This document shows, piece by piece, positions 30,139 through 36,672 of a DNA stretch of 39,334 nt; position 1 is the stretch's first letter; every line of letters starts with the position of its first letter. The translations under genes and the position numbers were made by a program. The stretch comes from Actinoplanes oryzae. GTDB taxonomy: Bacteria; Actinomycetota; Actinomycetes; Mycobacteriales; Micromonosporaceae. The stretch spans positions 1 to 39,334 of the forward strand of contig NZ_JAUQWH010000081.1 of NCBI RefSeq assembly GCF_030757795.1, in the 5' to 3' direction. Under the pieces are notes generated by a model. The model saw only the letters and a program-made list of their open reading frames with translations, was not told the origin of the DNA and searched no databases.

Positions 30139-30744
30139 TCAGTTCTTGAGCTTCGCGGCGACGGACACGATCCGCTGGGCCATGTGGTCGAGGGCCGCGG
30201 TCTCGGCGTCGGTCAGGGGCGCGTCGTTCGAGGGGCCCGTGACGTGCGAGACGCCGTACGGGTTGCCGTCGGCGAACTTCAGCGGGTCGGTGTAGCCGGG
30301 CGTGACCAGGATGCCGCCGAAGTGGTGGATCGTGTTGTAGAGCGCGAGCAGCGTCGACTCCTGGCCGCCGTGGGCCGTCTGGGAGGCGGTGAAGCCCGCG
30401 TACGCCTTATCGGCCAGCTGCCCCTGCGCCCACTGCGGGCCGAGCGTGTCGAGGAACTGCTTGAGCTGGCTCGCCACGTTGCCGTACCGGGTCGGGCTGC
30501 CGAACAGCACCGCGTCGGCCCAGACGATGTCGTCCGCGGTCGCCTTCGGCTCGTCCTTGGTGCGGTCGAAATGCTGGCTCCATGCCGCGTTCGAGGCGAT
30601 CGCCTCCTGCGGCGCGAGCTCGGCGACCTGCCGGAGGCGCACCTCGGCGCCGGCCTTCTCGCCCGCCTGCTGCAGCCGTTCCGCCATGCCGTGGATAGTG
30701 CCGGTCGACGAGTAGTAGATGATCGACAGCTTGACGTTCGCCAC
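30139..30744 (-). CDS. wrbA: NAD(P)H:quinone oxidoreductase, WrbA-type flavoprotein
   Basis: A 201-aa FMN enzyme that reduces quinones by two electrons, avoiding semiquinones. Flavodoxin-like landmarks: YYSSTGTIHGMAERL (FMN phosphate loop), DAVLFGSPTRYGNVASQLKQFLD (the P-T-R-Y-G-N motif of WrbA), AGFTASQTAHGGQESTLLALYNT and PYGVSHVTG. Start GTG 30744 has GAGGGG nine bases upstream. An AT-rich palindrome upstream (30764-30779) suggests repression by a MarR- or HxlR-like sensor, as is usual for quinone-responsive flavoproteins. It stands alone, flanked by a hairpin and a one-gene neighbour. Confidence 0.95.
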   Translation of the reverse strand: MANVKLSIIYYSSTGTIHGMAERLQQAGEKAGAEVRLRQVAELAPQEAIASNAAWSQHFDRTKDEPKATADDIVWADAVLFGSPTRYGNVASQLKQFLDTLGPQWAQGQLADKAYAGFTASQTAHGGQESTLLALYNTIHHFGGILVTPGYTDPLKFADGNPYGVSHVTGPSNDAPLTDAETAALDHMAQRIVSVAAKLKN

Positions 30745-30763
30745 GTGACTTTTCCCCTCAGCT

Positions 30764-30779
30764 TTGATTGTCAAATCAA
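30764..30779. promoter_or_regulatory. Palindromic operator TTGATT-GTCA-AATCAA in the wrbA promoter
   Basis: A perfect 6-bp inverted repeat around a 4-bp centre, 20 bp upstream of wrbA, in a 30-bp patch that is far richer in A/T than its surroundings. The size and TTGA...TCAA ends fit MarR/HxlR-family operators. No regulator gene of that kind lies in the window. Confidence 0.55.
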
Positions 30780-30822
30780 CCAAAACTAAGTCGTGCCCGG
30801 GAGTCGCGTGGCGAAACGCGGT

Positions 30823-31098
30823 CTAGAGGTGCAGCTCGCTGCCCTGGGGGCCGACCGCGTCGGCCTGCTCGTCGTCGAGCCAGACGTCGTCGGTCGCCAG
30901 GTAGCGGAAGCGGTAGTGGCCCGGGTCGAGACGCAGCGTGATCGTGCGCGTGCCGTCGCGGCGGTCCTTGAGCTCGTGCGCGCCCGGCTCCCAGTCGTTG
31001 AAGGTGCCCACCACGCTCACCTTGCCGGGCGGGGTGTTCCTCGGCAGGCAGAACGTCACCCGGGTCTTGTTCCCGAACAGCTTGCTCCGCTTGATCAT
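30823..31098 (-). CDS. Isoamylase-type E-set (CBM48-like) domain protein
   Basis: A 91-aa protein made of a single immunoglobulin-like E-set domain: TRVTFCLPRNTPPGKVSVVGTFNDWEPGAHELKDRRDG then TITLRLDPGHYRFRYLATDDVWLDDEQADA. The VGTFNDW signature and the G-x-Y-x-F-R-Y strand are those of the N-terminal domain of isoamylases and glycogen-branching enzymes and of the AMPK-beta glycogen-binding domain. With no catalytic domain, it may bind alpha-glucan or another protein. ATG 31098 has GGGAG five bases upstream. It is divergent from the acetyltransferase gene. Confidence 0.88.
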   Translation of the reverse strand: MIKRSKLFGNKTRVTFCLPRNTPPGKVSVVGTFNDWEPGAHELKDRRDGTRTITLRLDPGHYRFRYLATDDVWLDDEQADAVGPQGSELHL

Positions 31099-31160
31099 TT
31101 TCGCTCCCAGGGTGGCGGGCTCCTGTGTGGCCAACGCCTGAGGGTACGAGAAGTGACGCA

Positions 31161-31166
31161 TAAAGT
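31161..31166 (+). promoter_or_regulatory. Leaderless -10 for the ElaA-like gene
   Basis: TAAAGT, 7 nt before ATG 31174; the upstream GTGACG-type sequence gives no clear -35. Confidence 0.55.
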
Positions 31167-31173
31167 GGTTTTC

Positions 31174-31617
31174 ATGCGACCGGAAGCACATGAGGAGATT
31201 CGCGTCTCATCCTTCGCGAACCTGGACACCGTGACCCTGTACGCCCTGCTCAAGCTGCGGGTGGACGTGTTCGTGGTGGAGCAGAAGTGCGCGTACCCGG
31301 AGATCGACGGGCGGGACACCGAGCCGGGCACCCGGCACGTGTGGCTGACGCGGGGCGACGAGATCCTGGCGTACCTGCGGATCCTCGACGACGGCGACAC
31401 CGAGCGGATCGGCCGGGTCGTGACGGCGCCGGCCGCGCGCCAGGGCGGGTTCGGGAGCCGGCTCATGGAGCATGCGCTCACCGTGATCGGGAACAGGCCG
31501 GCCGTGCTCGACGCCCAGGCGCACCTGACGGGCTTCTACGCCCGCTTCGGCTTCGAGCCGGCCGGCCCCTCGTTCGTGGAGGACGGCATTCCGCACGTCC
31601 CCATGGCCCGTCCCTAG
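31174..31617 (+). CDS. GNAT acetyltransferase, ElaA family
   Basis: A 147-aa N-acetyltransferase. The ElaA hallmark LLKLRVDVFVVEQKCAYPEIDGRD is present at residues ~27-49, followed by TRHVWLTRGDEILAYLRILD, the acetyl-CoA loop RIGRVVTAPAARQGGFGSRLME (V-x-x-x-x-R-x-x-G-x-G form) and the C-terminal LDAQAHLTGFYARFGFEPAGPSFVEDGIPHVPM. The substrate is unknown. ATG 31174 is preceded by a TAAAGT leaderless promoter. Its stop TAG is followed at once by the tandem-repeat array that runs to the hemQ stop. Confidence 0.93.
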   Translation: MRPEAHEEIRVSSFANLDTVTLYALLKLRVDVFVVEQKCAYPEIDGRDTEPGTRHVWLTRGDEILAYLRILDDGDTERIGRVVTAPAARQGGFGSRLMEHALTVIGNRPAVLDAQAHLTGFYARFGFEPAGPSFVEDGIPHVPMARP

Positions 31618-31823
31618 AGCGGTCCTTGGACAGCGCGGCCCTTGGACAGCGCGGTCCTTGGACAGCGCGGTCCTTGGACAGCGCGGTCCTTGGACAGCGC
31701 GGTCCTCGGGGAGCGTGCCCCTCGGGAGCGCGGCCCTTCGAGAGCGTGTCCCTTCGGAAGGGGCTCCTTCGGGAAGGGCTCTCTTACGGAGGCTTTCTTA
31801 CGAGGGCTTCTTACGGGAGGCTC
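31618..31823. repeat. Degenerate 15-16 bp tandem array spanning the GNAT/hemQ convergent gap
   Basis: Units of AGCGCGGTCCTTGGAC start on the base after the GNAT stop. Three copies are exact (31648, 31664, 31680), with close variants at 31618 and 31632. The array then drifts (AGCGTGCCCCTCGGG, AGCGTGTCCCTTCGG) into AGGCTTTCTTACG-type units. On the minus strand the last units (AGCCCTCGTAAGA, AAGCCTCCGTAAGA) resemble the final hemQ codons and stop (AGCCTCCCGTAAG). The whole gap is filled. Confidence 0.88.
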
Positions 31824-32518
31824 GCGACGATCTCGGTGATCGAGCGGCGACGGCCGGTGAAGAAGGGCACTTCCTCGCGGACGTGCCGGCGCGCGCCCGA
31901 GGCCCGCAGGTCGCGCATCAGGTCGACGATGCGGTGCAGCTCGTCGGCCTCGAAGGCGAGGACCCACTCGTAGTCGCCGAGCGAGAACGACGCCACCGTG
32001 TTGGCGCGCACGTCCGGGTAGGGGCGGGCCATCTTGCCGTGCTCGGCGAGCAGGGCGCGGCGCTCCTCGTCGGGCAGCAGGTACCACTCGTAGGAGCGGA
32101 CGAACGGGTAGACCGAGATGTAGTCGCGCGGCGTCTCGTCGGCGAGGAACGCCGGCAGGTGACTCTTGTTGAACTCGGCCGGCCGGTGCAGCGCCATGTT
32201 GGACCAGACCGGCGTGAGGTGCCGGCCCAGCGCCGTACGCCGGAACAAGCTGTAGGCGTCCTGCAGCGCGTCCGACGTCTCCGCGTGCCACCAGACCATG
32301 ACGTCGGCGTCGGCGCGCAGGCCCGAGACGTCGTACGTGCCGCGGACCGTGACGTCCTTGCCGGCCAGCTGGGCGAAGAGGGTGTCCACCTCGGTCGCCA
32401 GCTCGTCGCGCAGGGCGGGCAGGGGCGCGGTGGCCCGGAACACCGACCACATGGTGTAGCGGATCGTCGCGTTCAGTTCCTTGATCCGGGCGGCGTTCGT
32501 CTGCGCCTCGTCGCTCAT
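31811..32518 (-). CDS. hemQ: Coproheme decarboxylase (HemQ/ChdC)
   Basis: A 235-aa chlorite-dismutase-fold enzyme that oxidatively decarboxylates coproheme to heme b, the last step of the coproporphyrin-dependent pathway used by Actinobacteria and Firmicutes. NATIRYTMWSVFRA opens the first half; VMVWWHAE and LGRHLTPVWSNMALHRPAEFNKSH follow. The catalytic Tyr is Tyr137 (RDYISVYPFVRS), and His160 in AEHGKMARPY is the probable heme-iron ligand. ATG 32518 overlaps the hemY stop (ATGA). Its last codons and stop form the first unit of the adjacent repeat array. Confidence 0.96.
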   Translation of the reverse strand: MSDEAQTNAARIKELNATIRYTMWSVFRATAPLPALRDELATEVDTLFAQLAGKDVTVRGTYDVSGLRADADVMVWWHAETSDALQDAYSLFRRTALGRHLTPVWSNMALHRPAEFNKSHLPAFLADETPRDYISVYPFVRSYEWYLLPDEERRALLAEHGKMARPYPDVRANTVASFSLGDYEWVLAFEADELHRIVDLMRDLRASGARRHVREEVPFFTGRRRSITEIVASLP

Positions 32519-33912
32519 CGTTCCTCCAAGTGTTTCAGGACGTCGTCGGCGGCCTTCTCGCCGCTGGCCACGCAGGCCGGCACGCCCACGCCGTCGTACG
32601 CGGCGCCGGCCAGCGCCAGCCCCGGGTGCTCGCCGAGCGCCGCACGGGCGAGGCTGACCCGGTCGAGGTGCCCGGGAGCGTACTGCGGGAGGCCGCCGCC
32701 CCAGCGCTGCACCCAGCCGGCGACCGGTGCCGGCAGCTCGCGCCCGAGGAGGCGGGCCAGCTCGGTGCGGGCGGTCGCGGCGAGCACCGCGTCGTCGTAC
32801 CGCAGGCGCCCCTCCTCCCCGGCGCGGCCGAGCGAGACGCGGACGACGACCGGGCCGTCCTCGCGCGCCAGATGCGGCCACTTGCTCGTGAAGAAGGTGG
32901 CCGCCTTGACCAATGTCCCCTCGGACGGCGGCACCAGGAAGCCGGAGAGGCCGGGCAGCTCGGTGCCGGCCGGGAACGCGAACGCCGCCAGCGCCACGCT
33001 CGCGTAGTCGAGGGTCTCCACCTCGGCGGCCGCGGTGAGGTCGACGCCGGCGAGGAGGCGGGCCGCGGGGCGGGCGGGCACGGCCAGGACGATCGCGTCG
33101 ACGTCGTCGACCTGCGGCTCCGGAACCGGCCCGAGCAGCAGGCGCCAGCCGTGGGCGGTGCGGGTCAGCTCGCGGACGGGCAGGCCGAGGCTGATCCGGG
33201 CGCCGCTGGCCGCGGCTGCCGCGCCGATCAGGCTGCTCATGCCGCCCCGGAGCGCCGCGAAGATCGGTCGTCCGGGGACGCGGACGGAGGCCTGCTGCGC
33301 GGCGCGGACGGCACCCTGCAGCGTGTGCTCGACGCGGGCGGTGCGGGCGAGGGCGGGCATCGTGGTGGCGAGGGAGAGGCGGTCGGCGCGGCCCGCGTAC
33401 ACCCCGCCCAGCATGGGGTCGACCAGCCGGTCGGCCACCTGGTCGCCGTAGCGGGCCCGGACCAGCTCGCCCACGGCGACGTCCGCACCCTCGGCGAGCA
33501 GCGGGCGGCCCTCGTCGCGGTCGGCCTCCGTCGCCGGCTGCGCGACAGTGCCCAGCTTGCTCAGATCGCCGGGTACGCCCACCAGGGTCCCGCCCGGGAC
33601 CCGCTCGAGCGCGCCGCCGATCGCCAGGGCGGCCGGGATCGCCGCCGGGTGCACCAGCTGGTCGCCCAGCCCGAGCCGCCGCGCGAACGTGACCGCCGCC
33701 GACTCGCCGCCGTCGGGCGAGCTCATGAGCATGGACTCGGCGCCCCGCTCGACCTGGGTGCCCGCGATCTCGCCGGTGCGCAGCTTGCCGCCCAGCCGGC
33801 CGCTCTGCTCGTACACGATGATCTCGGTGTCGGCCGGCGCCCGGTCACGGACCCGGACCGCCGCGGCGAGCCCGGCTATGCCGCCGCCGATGACCGCAAC
33901 CCGCTTCCGCAC
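32515..33912 (-). CDS. hemY: Coproporphyrinogen III oxidase (HemY/CgoX)
   Basis: A 465-aa FAD enzyme that oxidises coproporphyrinogen III to coproporphyrin III with O2. The N-terminal dinucleotide-binding motif is VAVIGGGIAGLAAAVRV, followed by VYEQSGRLGGKLRTGEIAGTQVERGAE. VDPMLGGVYAGRADRLSL and FAALRGGMSSLI are family landmarks, and GLALAGAAYDGVGVPACVASGEKAA is the C-terminal FAD contact. GTG 33912 was chosen to start right at RKRVAVIGGG; GTG 33921 is a near alternative. It is coupled to hemQ. Ferrochelatase (hemH) is not in the window. Confidence 0.95.
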   Translation of the reverse strand: MRKRVAVIGGGIAGLAAAVRVRDRAPADTEIIVYEQSGRLGGKLRTGEIAGTQVERGAESMLMSSPDGGESAAVTFARRLGLGDQLVHPAAIPAALAIGGALERVPGGTLVGVPGDLSKLGTVAQPATEADRDEGRPLLAEGADVAVGELVRARYGDQVADRLVDPMLGGVYAGRADRLSLATTMPALARTARVEHTLQGAVRAAQQASVRVPGRPIFAALRGGMSSLIGAAAAASGARISLGLPVRELTRTAHGWRLLLGPVPEPQVDDVDAIVLAVPARPAARLLAGVDLTAAAEVETLDYASVALAAFAFPAGTELPGLSGFLVPPSEGTLVKAATFFTSKWPHLAREDGPVVVRVSLGRAGEEGRLRYDDAVLAATARTELARLLGRELPAPVAGWVQRWGGGLPQYAPGHLDRVSLARAALGEHPGLALAGAAYDGVGVPACVASGEKAADDVLKHLEER

Positions 33913-34083
33913 GCTCTCCACCCTGCCAGCCTTGTTTTCGGTCCGGCCGCCGGGGTCTGTCGATGTGAGCGGCGCGGCATCCACTGAGGTTCGTCCAGGG
34001 CCGGCCTCGGCCGCGCTGAACGATCCTCACTGTGCCCGGCCCGGCCACGGCGAGGCAGGGCCGAAGGTCCCGCGATTCCGGAT

Positions 34084-34089
34084 TACTCT
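34084..34089 (+). promoter_or_regulatory. Leaderless -10 for the 63-aa gene
   Basis: TACTCT, 6 nt before ATG 34096, in a short AT-rich patch of an otherwise GC-rich 183-bp divergent gap shared with hemY. Nothing else was recognised in that gap. Confidence 0.5.
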
Positions 34090-34095
34090 GCGCTT

Positions 34096-34287
34096 ATGGA
34101 TTATCAGGTTTCCGTCAATGTGGAGCAGCTGGCCGAGTGGTACGTGCGGCTCAAGGGTCTCGCGGACGCCCACCACGGGCACAAGACGGCAGAGCACCTC
34201 CGGGACATCGCGCAGGAGGTCTACGAGATGGTGCCGTCCGAGTGGTGGGCGACGCAGCCGAATCCGGTCACCTCGCGTCCGGCTTGA
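34096..34287 (+). CDS. 63-aa protein of unknown function
   Basis: A short acidic, mainly helical protein: MDYQVSVNVEQLAEWYVRLK, a His-rich turn (ADAHHGHKTAEHL), RDIAQEVYEMVPSEWWA and a Pro/Ser tail. No known domain or signal peptide. Third positions are GC-rich and a good leaderless promoter precedes it, so it looks like a real gene. The stop codon TGA and the last codons (TCGCGTCCGGCTTGA) lie inside the first unit of the 23-bp tandem array, so its C terminus may have been made by repeat spread. Confidence 0.7.
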   Translation: MDYQVSVNVEQLAEWYVRLKGLADAHHGHKTAEHLRDIAQEVYEMVPSEWWATQPNPVTSRPA

Positions 34288-34475
34288 TCCTTGCTTCGCG
34301 TCCGGCTCGATCCTTGCCTGGAGCCGAGCTTGATCCTTGCTGCAAACCGAGCTCGATCCTGGGTTTCAGGCCGAGCTCGATCCTTGGTGTCAAGCCGAGC
34401 TTGATGCTTGGTCGAGCCGAGTTCGATTCGTGTTTCGAGCCGAGCTTGATCCTTATTTCGGGTCGAGCTTGATCG
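34275..34475. repeat. Nine-unit ~23-bp tandem array between the 63-aa gene and msrB
   Basis: Core (G)CCGAGCT(T/C)GATCCTTG repeated nine times with 22-24 bp spacing and drift. The first unit (from about 34277) contains the TGA of the 63-aa gene. The last unit (about 34461-34475) encodes the MsrB C-terminal IKLD, and the eighth contains the msrB TAA (34453-34455). The array therefore reaches from stop codon to stop codon and into both genes. Confidence 0.92.
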
Positions 34476-34857
34476 ACAGGCTGTTCACACAGTGCCTCGT
34501 GTTCTTCGGCGTCATCATCTCGCCGCGGAAGACGTGACCCAGGTGGCTGTCGCAGCGCGCGCAGCGGATCTCCGTGCGCACCATGCCGAGGCTGTAGTCG
34601 TCGATCTCCTTGACGGCGCCCGGGATGGTGTCGTCGAAGGACGGCCACCCGCAGTGGCTGTCGAACTTGGTGTCGCTGGGGTAGAGGTCGGCGCCGCAGG
34701 CGCGGCACTGGTACATGCCCTCGGTCTTGGTGTTCACATACTCGCCGGACCAGGGCCGCTCGGTGCCGGCCTGCCGCAGGACGCGGAACTCGTCGGGGGT
34801 CAGGCGGACCCGCCACTCGTCCTCGGTCGTCGGCAGGGTGGTTCCGTCAGTTGCCAT
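34453..34857 (-). CDS. msrB: Peptide-methionine (R)-S-oxide reductase
   Basis: Reduces the R isomer of methionine sulfoxide in proteins. The 134-aa protein has both zinc pairs, Cys51/Cys54 (CRAC) and Cys99/Cys102 (CARC), the HCGWPSFDD substrate loop with Cys69, and the catalytic Cys123 in TRHCVNSLS. ATG 34857 has TACCGT seven bases upstream. Position equals Rv2674. Its C-terminal IKLDPK and stop are encoded in units of the adjacent tandem array, which may have been seeded by this gene's 3' end. Confidence 0.97.
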   Translation of the reverse strand: MATDGTTLPTTEDEWRVRLTPDEFRVLRQAGTERPWSGEYVNTKTEGMYQCRACGADLYPSDTKFDSHCGWPSFDDTIPGAVKEIDDYSLGMVRTEIRCARCDSHLGHVFRGEMMTPKNTRHCVNSLSIKLDPK

Positions 34858-34864
34858 GCGCTCA

Positions 34865-34870
34865 ACGGTA
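34865..34870 (-). promoter_or_regulatory. Leaderless -10 for msrB
   Basis: Minus-strand TACCGT, 7 nt before ATG 34857, identical in hexamer and spacing to the thyA site. Confidence 0.55.
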
Positions 34871-35056
34871 CTTCGGGGCGGCGCGGGCGTCCGGTGTCCT
34901 TCGTCGCTGCCTTCCGTGCTTCCGGCCGGTGGCCGGTCGTGTCCTTCCTGGCGGGACGGAGTTGGTCGAGGGGGGAGGCGTTGCGTGCAATTCGGGCATA
35001 AGACGCTAAACTCCTCCGGACCATACGGACGTACCGCAACAGAACGGATTCTCCTC

Positions 35057-35572
35057 ATGAGTTTTGCGCGCCGGCTGGCCGCTGGACTGCCCGTGGCCGG
35101 TGTCACCGCCCTCGCCGCCCTGGCCTTCACCGGAGCGCCCGCCGCGGCGACCGGTGACGACACCGCCCGGGTGGCACACCCGGCCGTCATGACGACGCCG
35201 TCCGCCGACGACCAGCGCGACGACGCTGACGGCTACGGCGGCGAGGCGCCCGACAGCGACACCCCCACCCGGGGCCAGCAGGGTTACGGCAGCGAGAGCC
35301 CGACCACCACGCCGCCGACCACCACGCCCACGACGGTCTCGCCGTCCCCGTCCACGCCGACCGCCAGCGTCGACACCGTCCCGCCGGGCGGCGAGCTCCC
35401 CGCGACCTCGCCCGCGCCGAGCCCGTCCGAGAGCACGCCCGGTGGCGGCGTGAGCGCGGGTGGCACGCTGCCGCTGACCGGTGCGCCGCTGGGCCTGACC
35501 GCCGCCGTCGGTGGCGCCCTCCTGGTCGCCGGCGCCGGTGCGGTGCTCTACGGCCGTCGCCGCAAGGCCTGA
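35057..35572 (+). CDS. Sortase-anchored cell-wall protein (LPLTG signal)
   Basis: A 171-aa surface protein. The signal peptide covers residues 1-32 (basic FARRL, hydrophobic VTALAALAFTG, cleavage near APAAA). The mature part is a low-complexity Asp/Gly/Ser region and a Thr/Pro/Ser stretch (SPTTTPPTTTPTTVSPSPS). The C-terminal sorting signal is LPLTG, a hydrophobic segment (LTAAVGGALLVAGAGAVLY) and a basic tail (GRRRKA). It is probably fixed to peptidoglycan by a class E or F sortase encoded elsewhere. A TAAACT at 35007-35012 may be the -10. A strong terminator follows at 35587-35629. Confidence 0.9.
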   Translation: MSFARRLAAGLPVAGVTALAALAFTGAPAAATGDDTARVAHPAVMTTPSADDQRDDADGYGGEAPDSDTPTRGQQGYGSESPTTTPPTTTPTTVSPSPSTPTASVDTVPPGGELPATSPAPSPSESTPGGGVSAGGTLPLTGAPLGLTAAVGGALLVAGAGAVLYGRRRKA

Positions 35573-35586
35573 TCTTCCGCGACACG

Positions 35587-35629
35587 GACGGCCGCTCTCC
35601 CGCCGAGGGGAGGGCGGCCGTCGCCGTTT
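35587..35629 (+). terminator. Rho-independent terminator after the sortase-anchored gene
   Basis: GACGGCCG (35587-35594) pairs with CGGCCGTC (35615-35622), extended inward by CTCTCC/GGGGAG-type pairs; GCCGTTT follows the stem. Placed 15 bp past the stop and just before the next gene's promoter. Confidence 0.75.
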
Positions 35630-35634
35630 CTCCG

Positions 35635-35640
35635 TATGGT
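35635..35640 (+). promoter_or_regulatory. Leaderless -10 for the LigD-polymerase-like gene
   Basis: TATGGT, 6 nt before ATG 35647 and directly after the preceding terminator. Confidence 0.5.
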
Positions 35641-35646
35641 CGTGCC

Positions 35647-36672
35647 ATGGCAGCTTCCCGCACGCCGGCTCAGGAGATCGAGGTCGCCGGTCACCAGGTC
35701 CGGCTCACCAGCCCCGACAGGGTGATGTTCCCGGGCCGGGGGTTCACCAAGCGGGACGTCTTCGAGTACTACCTGGCGGCCGGCGACGGCATCATGCGCG
35801 CGCTGCGGAACAGGCCGACGACCCTCCAGCGCTTCCCGGACGGCCTCGACGGCGAGACCTTCTTCCAGAAGCGCATCCCGGCGCGCGGGGTGCCCCCGTG
35901 GGTGGAGACCGCGACGGTCACGTTCCCCTCCGGGCGTACGGCCGAGGAACTCTGCCCCGCCGACCTCGCCCACGTCGCCTGGGCCGCCCAGATGGGCACG
36001 GTCGTCTTCCACCCGTGGCCCGTGCGCGCGGGCGCGGCCGACCAGCCCGACGAACTGCGCATCGACCTCGACCCGCAGCCGGGCACCGGCTTCGGCGACG
36101 TGGTGCACACCGCCGGCGTGGTCCGCGAGGTGCTGAGCGACCTCGGCTGGACCGGCTGGCCCAAGACCTCCGGCGGGCGCGGGGTGCACATCTACGTACG
36201 CATCAAGCCCGCCTGGTCCTTCGTCCAGGTCCGCTACGCCGCCATCGCCCTGGCCCGCGAGGTCGAGCGGCGCAGCCCGTCCCGCATCACCACGTCGTGG
36301 TGGAAGGAGGAGCGCGGCGAACGGGTGTTCCTCGACTACAACCAGATGGCGCGCGACCGGACGATCGCCTGCGCCTACTCGCTGCGGGCCAACGCGCGGG
36401 CGACCGTGTCGACGCCGGTCACCTGGGACGAGCTCCCCGACATCGAGCCGGACGACTTCGACCTGCGCACCGTGCCGCCCCGGCTGGCCACGGCCGGGGA
36501 CGCGCACGCCGGCATCGACGACGTCGCGTACGACATCACGCCCCTGCTGGAATGGTTCGAGCGCGACGGCCTCGGCGACCTGCCCTACCCGCCCGACCAC
36601 CCCAAGATGCCCGGCGAGCCCAAGCGGGTGCAGCCGTCCAAGGACAGGGACCGGCCTAGAGAGGCTTCTTGA
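35647..36672 (+). CDS. Stand-alone LigD-type polymerase (archaeo-eukaryotic primase family)
   Basis: A 341-aa protein equal to the polymerase domain of bacterial LigD, without ligase or phosphoesterase domains. Metal-binding Asp140/Asp142 lie in LRIDLDPQPG; KTSGGRGVHIYVRI (His in the nucleotide site) and FLDYNQMARDRTIACAYSLR follow, with LTSPDRVMFPG and FQKRIPARGVPPWVE near the N terminus. Such enzymes add ribo- or deoxynucleotides at broken DNA ends during Ku/LigD end joining or gap repair. No ku or ligase gene is in the window. The last bases overlap the opposing acetyltransferase gene. Confidence 0.93.
   Translation: MAASRTPAQEIEVAGHQVRLTSPDRVMFPGRGFTKRDVFEYYLAAGDGIMRALRNRPTTLQRFPDGLDGETFFQKRIPARGVPPWVETATVTFPSGRTAEELCPADLAHVAWAAQMGTVVFHPWPVRAGAADQPDELRIDLDPQPGTGFGDVVHTAGVVREVLSDLGWTGWPKTSGGRGVHIYVRIKPAWSFVQVRYAAIALAREVERRSPSRITTSWWKEERGERVFLDYNQMARDRTIACAYSLRANARATVSTPVTWDELPDIEPDDFDLRTVPPRLATAGDAHAGIDDVAYDITPLLEWFERDGLGDLPYPPDHPKMPGEPKRVQPSKDRDRPREAS

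Noticed and set aside
34275..34475. CRISPR array
   Set aside because: Units are contiguous and degenerate without unique spacers of constant length, and no cas genes are present.
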